From a virus: 56,313 nucleotides of DNA. The notes beneath the pieces are model-generated. The model did not search any database, was not told where the DNA came from, and saw only the letters and a list, made by a program, of their open reading frames with translations. Made by a program: the position numbers and the translations under genes. Below, in pieces: positions 31,184 through 39,044 of the stretch. The stretch is from IMG/VR virus record IMGVR_UViG_3300031788_000018, positions 1-56,313 of that record; one strand, given 5' to 3'. Position 1 is the stretch's first letter. Each line of letters starts with the position of its first letter.

Positions 31184-31951
31184 TTATTTAATTGAATTTC
31201 TGATAGTACCTAGAGCTGTCTCGACAGACTCAGGTCCACCGTCTTTAGCTTGAATCGCTCCGGTAACTTTCATACCTTTGAAAGGTTTACCAGTATGAAC
31301 TAAGAATACAGTAGGAGTCAATCGTTTTAAGGCAGGAATCAGAGTTGAAGCCAATTGGTCATCTTCTAGTCCGATAACCATTGGAGTTAGATTCAAAGCA
31401 TGCCCACGAGCAATTGCTTGAGGGACAATAGCTCTCATACCGTTAATCCCAATGATTTCAGGTCCAATTTGTTCCATAATGATTTCTCTAAGAAATGTCA
31501 CCAAATCATCCTTAGATGTAAGGCGCCGTTGATATTTGTTCTTGAAGATTAACATCGGATAACTATTAATGCCGATTTGCATAGCTTTATCTTCTAGATG
31601 TCTACCTACTACTTCCAATAGGTTTTGGTTAGCAGGTTTATTGACATATAGTTGCGGATTGATTCTAGATGCTAAATCATCGAAGAAGGCATTAAGTTCT
31701 GTTGAAAAGCAAGAGTATTTATCTTTAGCGGTTTCAACAAAAGTATCACGATGAGCACCGGTAACTACAACGAAAACACCGGTCTTTAGGAGTTCTCGTG
31801 AATATTGCTCTGTAAGTTCTTCTACTTTTACGATCGCGTTTCTTTTACGGTTACGTCGACTATTGAGTGTTTCAATAGCTCCCGCAGAGACATCTTCATC
31901 GGCGAAGACTTTTGCAGCCTTAAGATCTGCTAGTATTTTAGTTAATGACAT
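31184..31951 (-). CDS. Hypothetical protein in the recombination cluster
   Basis: 255 residues, unknown family. N-terminal helices (MSLTKILADLKAAKVFADED, RRNRKRNAIVKVEELTEQYS) are followed by a mixed alpha/beta body with VFVVVTGAHRDTFVETAK and LTPTVFLVHTGKPFKGMKV. It ends 4 bases before the SSB promoter. GGAG within the tail of the preceding small gene serves as its ribosome binding site. Confidence 0.75.
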   Translation of the reverse strand: MSLTKILADLKAAKVFADEDVSAGAIETLNSRRNRKRNAIVKVEELTEQYSRELLKTGVFVVVTGAHRDTFVETAKDKYSCFSTELNAFFDDLASRINPQLYVNKPANQNLLEVVGRHLEDKAMQIGINSYPMLIFKNKYQRRLTSKDDLVTFLREIIMEQIGPEIIGINGMRAIVPQAIARGHALNLTPMVIGLEDDQLASTLIPALKRLTPTVFLVHTGKPFKGMKVTGAIQAKDGGPESVETALGTIRNSIK

Positions 31952-31954
31952 ATA

Positions 31955-32227
31955 TTACTCCTTTAAGCTCCCGCTTATTGCTTGGTTAAACTCAGATAAT
32001 CGTTTTTGATGTTCGAAAATCTGTTTACGTTCTTCAAATTCTTCTTTAGTTATTTCTACTTCAAAATACCCATGAATTACTTCCGTGTTCGATCGTCCTG
32101 AAGGGACAACAAAATATCTTACATCTCCATTAGGCCAATCCCTATAGTCCGCTGACCAGAAATCTTTGCCTTCTAGCGTAAAGCAATCCATATCGTATCT
32201 ATTTCTGTATTCGTAACTTTCGACCAT
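31955..32227 (-). CDS. Tail-only member of the small-protein family
   Basis: 90 residues. No HREDGPA unit, but a W-rich strand region (FTLEGKDFWSADYRDWPNG), the typical EITKEEFEERKQ lead-in and a divergent tail QKRLSEFNQAISGSLKE. Its final codons (GGAG before TAA) supply the ribosome binding site of 31184-31951. Confidence 0.75.
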   Translation of the reverse strand: MVESYEYRNRYDMDCFTLEGKDFWSADYRDWPNGDVRYFVVPSGRSNTEVIHGYFEVEITKEEFEERKQIFEHQKRLSEFNQAISGSLKE

Positions 32228-32240
32228 ATTATCTTTCCGT

Positions 32241-32301
32241 TCGAATAGATTTTGACCTAAAAGACAAGTTAAACTTGCTATTTAGCCACTTTTCTATTCG
32301 A
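32241..32301. repeat. 61-bp nested dyad centred on 32271
   Basis: Three paired arms share one centre: TCGAATAG (32241-32248) with CTATTCGA (32294-32301), CTAAA (32257-32261) with TTTAG (32281-32285), and CAAGTT-A-AACTTG (32265-32277). It fills the gap between two minus genes. It could be an RNA hairpin with internal loops, a cruciform or a regulator site. No T-run follows, so it is not a standard terminator. Confidence 0.72.
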
Positions 32302-32306
32302 TCGCA

Positions 32307-32543
32307 TTAGTTTATACCCAAGTAGGTTTTGAACTCTTTAATGGATTTAAACTTGCCTTCAAATGCAGCAAGTTCTTTTTTACCCATGTGGGTATTTTGG
32401 AAGCTCTTCTGTACGACTAATTTACCGTCAGCGCTAGAGAACTCAACGAATACTCTGCCATTGATCTCATTTTGAATCACCTTTAATGTCAATTCTTTGT
32501 CGATCTTCTTAGTTTTAGTTACTTTGCCGTAATCTGTTTTCAT
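32307..32543 (-). CDS. Hypothetical small basic protein
   Basis: 78 residues (MKTDYGKVTKTKKIDKELTL), basic, with beta strands (KVIQNEINGRVFVEFSSADG) and an end (FKSIKEFKTYLGIN). No family recognised. It has its own sigma70-type promoter and AGGAG, and is followed by the nested dyad. Confidence 0.75.
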   Translation of the reverse strand: MKTDYGKVTKTKKIDKELTLKVIQNEINGRVFVEFSSADGKLVVQKSFQNTHMGKKELAAFEGKFKSIKEFKTYLGIN

Positions 32544-32564
32544 TAGGTCTCCTAGGGTTATTTC

Positions 32565-32593
32565 AGTTTATCACATTTTATAATAGAAGTCAA
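32565..32593 (-). promoter_or_regulatory. Sigma70-type promoter for 32307-32543
   Basis: On minus, TTGACT (32588-32593), 17 bases, TAAACT (32565-32570). It overlaps the last codons of the dnaE C-terminal gene, with a ~15-base leader. Confidence 0.6.
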
Positions 32594-33702
32594 TTAGTTT
32601 CAATCACTACATTCATTAAAGAGAGCTCTTGCCTGCCAACTCGTTTCTTCAGGAATAAAGTAGCTATGACGCCCTTTTTTAGTGCTTCAGGATAGTTCAA
32701 CTCACCGGAATTATAGTCGGGCCAAATGACGCGCTCGGATACATGTCCGTCAGCGTCTATGATAAGTTTTAAAGCTTTCTTGAGTCCTTTGGCGTAGGTA
32801 AATTCTTTAGCATCCGTAATGAAAGCGGTAACGGCCACGTACTTATCCTTTTGAATATCTTCCCCCGGTTGTTCGTCTAGCGCTTTTAGTTCGGCTCCAG
32901 TGAGCAAAATAGAACCATATCCATTTGCGCTTTGAACTCTAGGTACTTCGGCATGAGGCAAAATTACCTTAGAATGCTTTCTAGCTAAACTATGGAGATC
33001 AATAGGAAAACTAGGTAGAACAGCTTTCTTTAGAGCAGCATCCTGAATCGGGCTTAAGTTCAAGTATTCTTCTGGAATCTGGCCCTTTTTAGGTCCCGTA
33101 GCCCTTAGTTTTTTGCCATCTATACGTGCTTCTTCTTTCTTGACTTCGAACTTCTTTAATTCCAAAGCATCCTCATAGGCCTGAATTCTATCCAAGAACG
33201 TAAACTCTACAGGGAATAAGCTATCTAGAACTCCTACATGGATCAGACGTCTGGTAACACTATATCCTGCAACGTCTTTCTCAATGAATTCATGGATATC
33301 CTTATAAGGACGACCTTCGACTATTGGAGTAATAGTGGCTTCGCCGATCCCTCTTATTATTCCAAGCTTGGATCTGATCTTCTTAGATCTATAATCCACA
33401 ACCATGACGTCGGTAGACAGATTGATATCCGGTGGCAAAAGCATGTCTTTTACATAAGGCCAAAATTGGCCTGAGATCTCAGTTTCAGTCGCATTGGTCA
33501 GAATCGCAGTCCACCATTCTAGGGGATAAAAATGCTTTAAGAACATGCAAGCATAAGTGATGTAACTGTAACCTATTGAATGGATGCAATTATGAGCAAC
33601 AACGCCATTACTTAGTAAGAAGTTGTTTTTACTAGGCATTTCAATGTCATAAACATTCTGTAAGCCTATAGATTTTATGGATTTAATCTTTAATTTTCGC
33701 AT
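32590..33702 (-). CDS. dnaE: Split-intein C-fragment fused to the C-terminal part of DNA polymerase III alpha (DnaE-C)
   Basis: From the ATG at 33702 the first 38 residues are an intein C-fragment: MRKLKIKSIKSIGLQNVYDI, then the block F/G end FLLSNGVVAHN followed by the +1 cysteine. The rest (332 residues, CIHSIGYSYITYACMFLKHF onward) continues the DnaE palm/fingers with RGIGEATITPIVEGRPYKD (the helix-hairpin-helix/tudor side) and ends in an OB-fold region. An ATG at 33729 would add nine residues; I prefer 33702 because the fragment then matches the ~36-aa length of DnaE IntC pieces. The protein must be trans-spliced to the N-half at 33934 to make an active replicase. Confidence 0.88.
   Translation of the reverse strand: MRKLKIKSIKSIGLQNVYDIEMPSKNNFLLSNGVVAHNCIHSIGYSYITYACMFLKHFYPLEWWTAILTNATETEISGQFWPYVKDMLLPPDINLSTDVMVVDYRSKKIRSKLGIIRGIGEATITPIVEGRPYKDIHEFIEKDVAGYSVTRRLIHVGVLDSLFPVEFTFLDRIQAYEDALELKKFEVKKEEARIDGKKLRATGPKKGQIPEEYLNLSPIQDAALKKAVLPSFPIDLHSLARKHSKVILPHAEVPRVQSANGYGSILLTGAELKALDEQPGEDIQKDKYVAVTAFITDAKEFTYAKGLKKALKLIIDADGHVSERVIWPDYNSGELNYPEALKKGVIATLFLKKRVGRQELSLMNVVIETN
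33589..33702 (-). other. Intein C-fragment (IntC)
   Basis: 38 residues; NVYDIEMPSKNNFLLSNG is the block F-like segment and VVAHN the C-terminal His-Asn pair that cyclises, followed by extein Cys+1. It strongly resembles the C-fragments of cyanobacterial DnaE split inteins (NVYDI...NFxLxNGxxAxN). Confidence 0.9.
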
Positions 33703-33947
33703 ATAAAACTTTCTAATATCTCTGGCCATTTATCTTCATCTAAATCCCAGAATATCCACAACCGATATCCCAGTTCTTCAGCTATACTTTGTTTAATGAT
33801 ATCATTTTGTATATTTTTGTCAACCATTTTAATCAATTTATCACTATTAGACAAGGTGCACTTCAAGGCAATATGCTGTTTAAGGGTATTGGCAGTCACT
33901 TTTCTACCGCATTTGCAAATTACTGGTGGCTTATTATTCTTGGCCAT
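33690..33947 (-). CDS. Small zinc-finger protein between the split-intein halves, possible endonuclease remnant
   Basis: 85 residues, lying in a different frame exactly between the two intein halves and overlapping both (14 bases with the N-part, 13 with the C-part). Residues 9-31 have a C-x-C...H-x4-C zinc-finger pattern (VICKCGRKVTANTLKQHIAL, then KC). The end, IAEELGYRLWIFWDLDEDKW, resembles the last strand and helix of VSR/EDxHD-type homing endonucleases (x-GY-x-V-x-x-I-W-x-x-D). A full catalytic core is absent. It may be the worn-down homing gene that split dnaE, or a small DNA-binding protein. GGATTC lies upstream. Confidence 0.7.
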   Translation of the reverse strand: MAKNNKPPVICKCGRKVTANTLKQHIALKCTLSNSDKLIKMVDKNIQNDIIKQSIAEELGYRLWIFWDLDEDKWPEILESFICEN

Positions 33948-36771
33948 AAAAGAATCCTAACTCTACCATCTCTTTAGCTGTCTTCCACAGCCCATTTTCA
34001 TCCATAAAAAGATGATCACTTGTGCATTTTATTAGACTTCCGTCTTCTAATTCTATTTCAAATACTTCTTTAATTCCCTGATCAAACCAATGTGAGGGGG
34101 ATTCGTATTTTACTTTATTATCATCGAGGTAGGCGATTTCCATTTTAGTTTCATAAGCTTCTTTGATAGTTCTAACACCTAATTTAGTCTGGATCAATTG
34201 ATCCTCGGTAAAACAACTGAATCCATATCTACCGAATGTAACCATCTGTTCCCAGATCAGTTCAGCGGTCTCCAACGACGTATTCTTCGAAGCTCCCTCA
34301 AGAAATGCTGGCTTAATTTTCATTAATTCAGTCATCTTCTTTTTAGCCATATTCTCGCGCAGTAACTCGGCTGCCTCATTGGTAAATCCAGCTAAGACTT
34401 TTGCAATTGTAGACAACTGTTCTTGGAACACAATAACTGAATGAGTTTCAGGTAGAATATCTGCTAGTTCTTTTATCTTAGGAGTAGTGTTGCCTTTACG
34501 TAGCTCCACGTATTCTTCAGCCATGTTTCTACCGGTATCGGCGTCAACGAAGTCCAATGGGCCTGGACGAACCAGGGCAAGTATGAGTCCTAAATCATAG
34601 ATGCTATCCGGTAGAATCTCCATAACAAAAGGAGTCATACTTCTAGAGTTGATCTGGAATAGAGTTTCCGTAGCGCCGCCCCAAATACTCCTAAAGACTT
34701 CTGGTAGTTCTGGAAGATCCCAGATATATAGCTGTTTATCTTTGTGGATAAACTGCCCTACTTCTAGGGAGGAATCGCTTCGTTTATTGATTAGATCTAG
34801 GCAGATTCGGATGTCTTTTAACTGGCTTACAACCAGGAAGTCGTATTTAATGAGTCCGGCGGCTTCCGATTCTTTGGCCTCATATTGAGTTATATGACCT
34901 TCTTTGGTAGGTATAGTATCTTTGATAGGGATATCTGAGAGCAAAAAAGCGCTTGCGTGAGTGGAGAATGCACGAGTTAGGCCCATAGCTTTGGTTACTA
35001 TATTCCAGTCCTTAGGATGTTTTTTTACATAGTCTTTCAGATCATCAGACCCTTCGATTAGACCTGGAACATGTCCTTCATCTTTATCTTCGAAACCAAA
35101 GACGAAGTCTCTATCGGAAATTCCTTGTGGAGGCGGAGGTAGACCTTTAGTGAGGGTTTCGATATAAGGTTCAACTTTACCGTTATTTAAATATCGATGA
35201 ACATCTTTAATAGCTGATTTAAGTCTTATAGTAGTTCTGGTACTAATTTGAGCAGCTTTATCGCTCCAAGTATTATATAGGTATCCGGATTTATTGTCTT
35301 TACCTACTAGTAATTCACGATGTTCAAGGTCAACATCGACATCAGGAAGCTTCCCCATCATAATCCGCTCCATAGAGAAGAAACGGTTGAATGGCAAATC
35401 CCATTTGATTGGATCTAACTGCGTGATTCCAAGTAGATAACAGAACAGCGATCCACCAGCAGACCCACGGCTCGGCCCAGTTAGCTGACCATTTTCCTTA
35501 TAATGATTCAATACATCTCTAATAGGTAAAAAGTAAGCTGTGAGATCTTTTTTGCCGTTTTTAGCTATAACATTGAGTTCGTACCTTAATCTCTCAACAT
35601 AGGTAGAATCATCCCACCTCATTCTCCCATTTTCACGAATAATGACCATAGCTTGCTTTAAGGGATCTCCGCCGCTATCAGCGAGGCGCCATTCATAAGT
35701 TAAAGTTAAATTGTCGAACAAGGAGGCCCATTTAGTATTGTTCTCTAGAACAGCTTCGGCCTGAAGGACTGTCAAATTCATTTGTTTAGTGAGATAGCTT
35801 ACGATCTCGTCTTGGTTCTTCATGTGGAAGTTCGGTTGAAGTTTTGTGTCGCCTTCTAGGCGCATAGCTTGGACTATCTTGTCCTCTTTGTTTGAGTAGT
35901 AAGCGTAATCAGTCGCAAGTATTGGCAAGTTATACTTATTTGCCAAAGCACGCAGGAATTTATTGACTCTTAGTGTTACATCGCCTCCTGGAAGGGGAAT
36001 AAAACCTTTATGTTCAACTACTTCTTTAATAGCCTTATCTATCGGATAGTAAATCAGATTATCTGACTTATTTTTGATTCTGGTATGCAAATTGCCGAAT
36101 AGAAGGTTAGAAGCCTTGATTCTTCTGGCTTTATCTGTAGTTACCCAATCAGTTGATTTTAATATATCTTTAGAACCGTCTTGATATCTGATTTCAACTA
36201 AGGAACACCACATCTTAGTCCAAGGTTCACAAAGCATAGAAACACGAATTCGGTTACCGAATATCTTGATTAACTTAGATAGCACTTGATTCCCAATAGT
36301 GGCCTGCTCGGCCAACATCGGTTTGGAGACCAAGCAATGGATGCCGCCTAGGACTATATTAGTATTGAATTTAGAGATAGCGTCAAGATCAGCCCAGGTC
36401 CATAATTGGTGAGCTTCGCCTTGAACTGTAACGTAATCTGAATCAGTCTTACTAGCGATCCTACAAAGCGCTTGATAAGCTTCTTGATCTTCGCAATAGA
36501 CTGTAGTTGTGAAATACTTAGCTTTCGCAATATTGCCTTGTGTCAATAAGGTACAAGTAGGATCTTTGAAATAGATCTCCATACCAGGGATAAATTTCAA
36601 GCCTGCTTTCTTAGTTAGACCGTACGCTTTTAATGCTGAGGACAGATGTCCAAGGTCAGTATAGGCAAAGTATTCTCTACCAAGCTCTTTAGCTCTGTCG
36701 ATCATATGAGCCAGCGTGCTGCCTGTTAAAGGGGATTCGGGATGTGTGTGCGGTGAAACCAGGAAAGACAT
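33934..36771 (-). CDS. dnaE: DNA polymerase III alpha N-terminal part (DnaE-N) fused to split-intein N-fragment
   Basis: 945 residues. Residues ~1-260 are a PHP domain (FLVSPHTHPESPLTGSTLAH, YFAYTDLGHLSSALKAYG). The polymerase core includes TGPSRGSAGGSLFCYLLGIT and the catalytic MMGKLPDVDVDLEH near residue 475, then NIVLALVRPG-like ILALVRPGPLDFVDADTG. It ends VTFGRYGFS before the intein Cys at residue 853. The 93-residue IntN follows to the stop. Exteins total about 1,184 residues after splicing, normal for DnaE. It is part of an operon with the AAA ATPase and DnaQ-like exonuclease upstream. GAGGAATAAGAA precedes the ATG. Confidence 0.92.
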   Translation of the reverse strand: MSFLVSPHTHPESPLTGSTLAHMIDRAKELGREYFAYTDLGHLSSALKAYGLTKKAGLKFIPGMEIYFKDPTCTLLTQGNIAKAKYFTTTVYCEDQEAYQALCRIASKTDSDYVTVQGEAHQLWTWADLDAISKFNTNIVLGGIHCLVSKPMLAEQATIGNQVLSKLIKIFGNRIRVSMLCEPWTKMWCSLVEIRYQDGSKDILKSTDWVTTDKARRIKASNLLFGNLHTRIKNKSDNLIYYPIDKAIKEVVEHKGFIPLPGGDVTLRVNKFLRALANKYNLPILATDYAYYSNKEDKIVQAMRLEGDTKLQPNFHMKNQDEIVSYLTKQMNLTVLQAEAVLENNTKWASLFDNLTLTYEWRLADSGGDPLKQAMVIIRENGRMRWDDSTYVERLRYELNVIAKNGKKDLTAYFLPIRDVLNHYKENGQLTGPSRGSAGGSLFCYLLGITQLDPIKWDLPFNRFFSMERIMMGKLPDVDVDLEHRELLVGKDNKSGYLYNTWSDKAAQISTRTTIRLKSAIKDVHRYLNNGKVEPYIETLTKGLPPPPQGISDRDFVFGFEDKDEGHVPGLIEGSDDLKDYVKKHPKDWNIVTKAMGLTRAFSTHASAFLLSDIPIKDTIPTKEGHITQYEAKESEAAGLIKYDFLVVSQLKDIRICLDLINKRSDSSLEVGQFIHKDKQLYIWDLPELPEVFRSIWGGATETLFQINSRSMTPFVMEILPDSIYDLGLILALVRPGPLDFVDADTGRNMAEEYVELRKGNTTPKIKELADILPETHSVIVFQEQLSTIAKVLAGFTNEAAELLRENMAKKKMTELMKIKPAFLEGASKNTSLETAELIWEQMVTFGRYGFSCFTEDQLIQTKLGVRTIKEAYETKMEIAYLDDNKVKYESPSHWFDQGIKEVFEIELEDGSLIKCTSDHLFMDENGLWKTAKEMVELGFFYGQE
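33937..34215 (-). other. Intein N-fragment (IntN)
   Basis: 93 residues starting CFTEDQLIQTK (block A) with block B EDGSLIKCTSDHLFM carrying the conserved T-x-x-H-type pair. HWFDQGIKEVFEIELEDGSL closely resembles the corresponding part of cyanobacterial DnaE-N inteins (W-x-D-x-G-x-x-EVFE-x-x-LEDGSLI). No endonuclease domain is attached. Confidence 0.92.
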
Positions 36772-36774
36772 TTC

Positions 36775-37815
36775 TTATTCCTCTCCAAATCCGATGTTTC
36801 TGCCTTTGGCAAAATTCTCCAGGATCAGCTTTTCTTGATCCTTTAAATCTGCAAGAGCCCGTTCCAAGGTAATTCCATGTAATTTATGGTATATGAACAG
36901 TTCTTTAAGATAAGCAATTGAGTAATCTTTGGTAGCCTTGAATATCTTTTCAGAAGGTTCAGTACCTAGCCAATGAGTTAACAGGGTCTTACGTTCGGAA
37001 TCGGTAGGATTATTAAATAAGTACTTGGAATCAAAACGGGAATGTCTGACTATATTGCCCGGTAAGTCTTCCGGATAGTTAGTACATCCGATGAATATCG
37101 CCCTGCTTGGAGAAAGTTCGCCATCTAGGAAGTTTAATAATTCATCTAAATCGCCCATACTTTCACTGGAACGTACGATTTCAGTCATTTCTTCAAGAAT
37201 AAACACTTTCAATCTATCACCAAGCGTATGGCTCATATGTTGCAAAAAATGAAGCTCCGGCATATGTTTCAAGAAAATAATTATAGCATCTTTAGGAAAT
37301 ACAGAATTAACTAATTCACGTATAGTGGTGGACTTAGAATTGCCCGGAGGTCCATAGAACAAGAATCCTCTTTTATAGATAACTCCAGTGCTTTTATATA
37401 AATCTTCATTAGACAGAAAAGCCTCTATATCTTTAGATACTTTTTCTACTACATTACTAATCCGTATAACGGTCTCTTTTCTGAGTTGCATAGGAATTAG
37501 ATGCTCAGGCGTCTCCATAGCTGCTCTACTATACTGATAGCATCCAGCTGGAAGTTCCGTTAAGGATTCCGGGTTAGGCTCTATGCAACGTTTGAAAATC
37601 GGTACCCCACCATTATTAGTGTGAAAAGACAAACCTTCATCATTAAACTTCTCATTCAATTGTTGAGCTTCTAGACCGGGAAAGGCTATGAAAGTTGTAG
37701 TAAGTTCTGGAATAGAGTAAAATCCTTCCTGAACAGAATAGTGCCACAGTTTAGTTCGTTTGATCTTTATTAAAAACTCTGCTTGCAATTTATCAAAATC
37801 ACTATGATAATTCAT
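36775..37815 (-). CDS. AAA+ ATPase next to dnaE
   Basis: 346 residues. N-terminal ~120 residues of unknown fold, then an AAA core: Walker A GFLFYGPPGNSKSTTIRELV near residue 150, Walker B KVFILEEMTEIVRS near residue 205, sensor-1 AIFIGCTNYPEDLPGN near 240, arginine-finger-like VRHSRFDSKYLF near 255. The style (GPPGNSKST, TNYPEDLP, SRFD) is closer to BCS1-like AAA ATPases than to clamp loaders. It lies in the polymerase operon, so a remodelling or loading role at the replisome is plausible but unproven. Confidence 0.8.
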   Translation of the reverse strand: MNYHSDFDKLQAEFLIKIKRTKLWHYSVQEGFYSIPELTTTFIAFPGLEAQQLNEKFNDEGLSFHTNNGGVPIFKRCIEPNPESLTELPAGCYQYSRAAMETPEHLIPMQLRKETVIRISNVVEKVSKDIEAFLSNEDLYKSTGVIYKRGFLFYGPPGNSKSTTIRELVNSVFPKDAIIIFLKHMPELHFLQHMSHTLGDRLKVFILEEMTEIVRSSESMGDLDELLNFLDGELSPSRAIFIGCTNYPEDLPGNIVRHSRFDSKYLFNNPTDSERKTLLTHWLGTEPSEKIFKATKDYSIAYLKELFIYHKLHGITLERALADLKDQEKLILENFAKGRNIGFGEE

Positions 37816-37827
37816 GTTTCGCCTTTC

Positions 37828-38145
37828 TTAGAACTGTTGAATAAACATTGTATCTTTATATACGCCGGTTTGTTTTGGATCAAATACTTTAGCTTCTTCT
37901 TCGCATATCTTTACGGACTTGTCTTTATTAACGCCGACTAGTTTTAAGTTATTTATAATACTTTCAACACAACCAACGTAATAGGTGATTCTAAGCAAAG
38001 CTTTCAAAGCATCCGTAGCAGCTTTTTGATCTGCTATGCTTGCTGTCTCTTTTACTGGAATGGAACCTGGATCTAACTTATCTCTTTCGATAGGCGGCGG
38101 AATAGAAGCGCAGGCTGTAAGTAGCAGAATTAATAGATATTTCAT
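37828..38145 (-). CDS. Small lipoprotein
   Basis: 105 residues with a short lipoprotein signal MKYLLILLLTACASIPPP; the lipobox is LTAC with Cys at residue 12. The mature part is mostly helical (IADQKAATDALKALLRITYY) with two further cysteines. It sits oddly within a replication operon. It might act in superinfection exclusion or lysis, but nothing in the sequence decides. Confidence 0.78.
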   Translation of the reverse strand: MKYLLILLLTACASIPPPIERDKLDPGSIPVKETASIADQKAATDALKALLRITYYVGCVESIINNLKLVGVNKDKSVKICEEEAKVFDPKQTGVYKDTMFIQQF

Positions 38146-38146
38146 A

Positions 38147-38776
38147 TCATTCGCTTTCCAGCAAGCTGATTAAATCTTGCTTTGCAGAGTTTTCTTTCTT
38201 AGATTCCATGAGCTTAATAAAAGCCCGATAAACATCAACTGTCATTAGAACGTCAGCGCGAGCTTCATGAGCTTCGCGTTTTGGCAGACCGAAGTAATCA
38301 ACCAAGATACTTAGCTTTCCAACATCTTGCGGTAACCATGTGGAATCCTTGAGGAATTGACAAATGAGCATTGTGTCAATTACGGCATAGTCAATATAAA
38401 CATCCCACTCAGATTTAGTCAATAAATGTTTCCATATAAAGAACAGATCGAAATACACATTTTGTCCAAGAGGTCTTAGATTGCGTTTTTTGTCCGAGTA
38501 TTTACTAATCATTGTCAAAAGTTTAACTTTAGCCTCTGAATAAGTAATAGTATCTGGATCTTCAAGATGTGTTTTTAGATCGATTTTATTGACTTCCAAA
38601 GCTCCGGCTTCAGCGATAGGGATACCAGAGTCTGGTTTTAGTTTCAAATTAAGTTCTTCTACAACTCTTAATTCACTATCCAAGATAGTGAAGTAAGCCG
38701 TTAGAATATCGCACGAATCGGGATTCATTCCGCCGGTTTCGGTATCGAATGCTAGAATATAATTAGCTTTACTCAC
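38147..38776 (-). CDS. DnaQ-like 3'-5' exonuclease (proofreading)
   Basis: 209 residues of the DEDDh family: Exo I AFDTETGGMNPDS near residue 9, Exo II RPLGQNVYFDLFFIWKH near residue 103, Exo III REAHEARADVLMTVDVYRAF near residue 172. It would supply proofreading for the DnaE replicase encoded downstream in the same operon. The start is GTG behind a TTGCCT-17-TATACT promoter with a ~15-base leader. Confidence 0.9.
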   Translation of the reverse strand: MSKANYILAFDTETGGMNPDSCDILTAYFTILDSELRVVEELNLKLKPDSGIPIAEAGALEVNKIDLKTHLEDPDTITYSEAKVKLLTMISKYSDKKRNLRPLGQNVYFDLFFIWKHLLTKSEWDVYIDYAVIDTMLICQFLKDSTWLPQDVGKLSILVDYFGLPKREAHEARADVLMTVDVYRAFIKLMESKKENSAKQDLISLLESE

Positions 38777-38797
38777 GAAGACCTACTTTCTCTTTCC

Positions 38798-38826
38798 AGT
38801 ATAACACATAAGAAAATAGAAGGCAA
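38798..38826 (-). promoter_or_regulatory. Sigma70-type promoter for the polymerase operon
   Basis: On minus, TTGCCT (38821-38826), 17 bases, TATACT (38798-38803). It lies just upstream of the exonuclease GTG and would transcribe exonuclease, lipoprotein, AAA ATPase and the split dnaE genes. Confidence 0.7.
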
Positions 38827-38827
38827 G

Positions 38828-39043
38828 CTATTTCTTATTCATCCTACTTCTTAGGATTTCGATAGTCTCTTCATAGATTTCATGGACTTCCCGTTCGGTC
38901 AATAATAAGAGTTTAGCTATAGCTTCTTCTTTGACACCTTCGGGATTCTTGGCAGTGAACTTATTCAATGAATTAGAGAACTTAGGCGATCTAATGTAAT
39001 CGTCCTCAGTCAAGATCTTGTTTTTAATATCATTCTTATCCAT
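38828..39043 (-). CDS. Hypothetical small protein
   Basis: 71 residues from the ATG at 39043 (MDKNDIKNKILTEDDYIRSP), which directly follows the previous stop with AAAGAGAA upstream. The helical C-terminus (EREVHEIYEETIEILRSRMN) is charged. No family recognised. Confidence 0.72.
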   Translation of the reverse strand: MDKNDIKNKILTEDDYIRSPKFSNSLNKFTAKNPEGVKEEAIAKLLLLTEREVHEIYEETIEILRSRMNKK

Positions 39044-39044
39044 A

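Noticed and set aside
32241-32301. Possible tRNA with a UAA or UUA-type anticodon loop
   Set aside because: The central palindrome gives a 7-base loop with T33, but no 7-bp acceptor stem, no proper D arm and no T arm of five pairs can be built on either strand.
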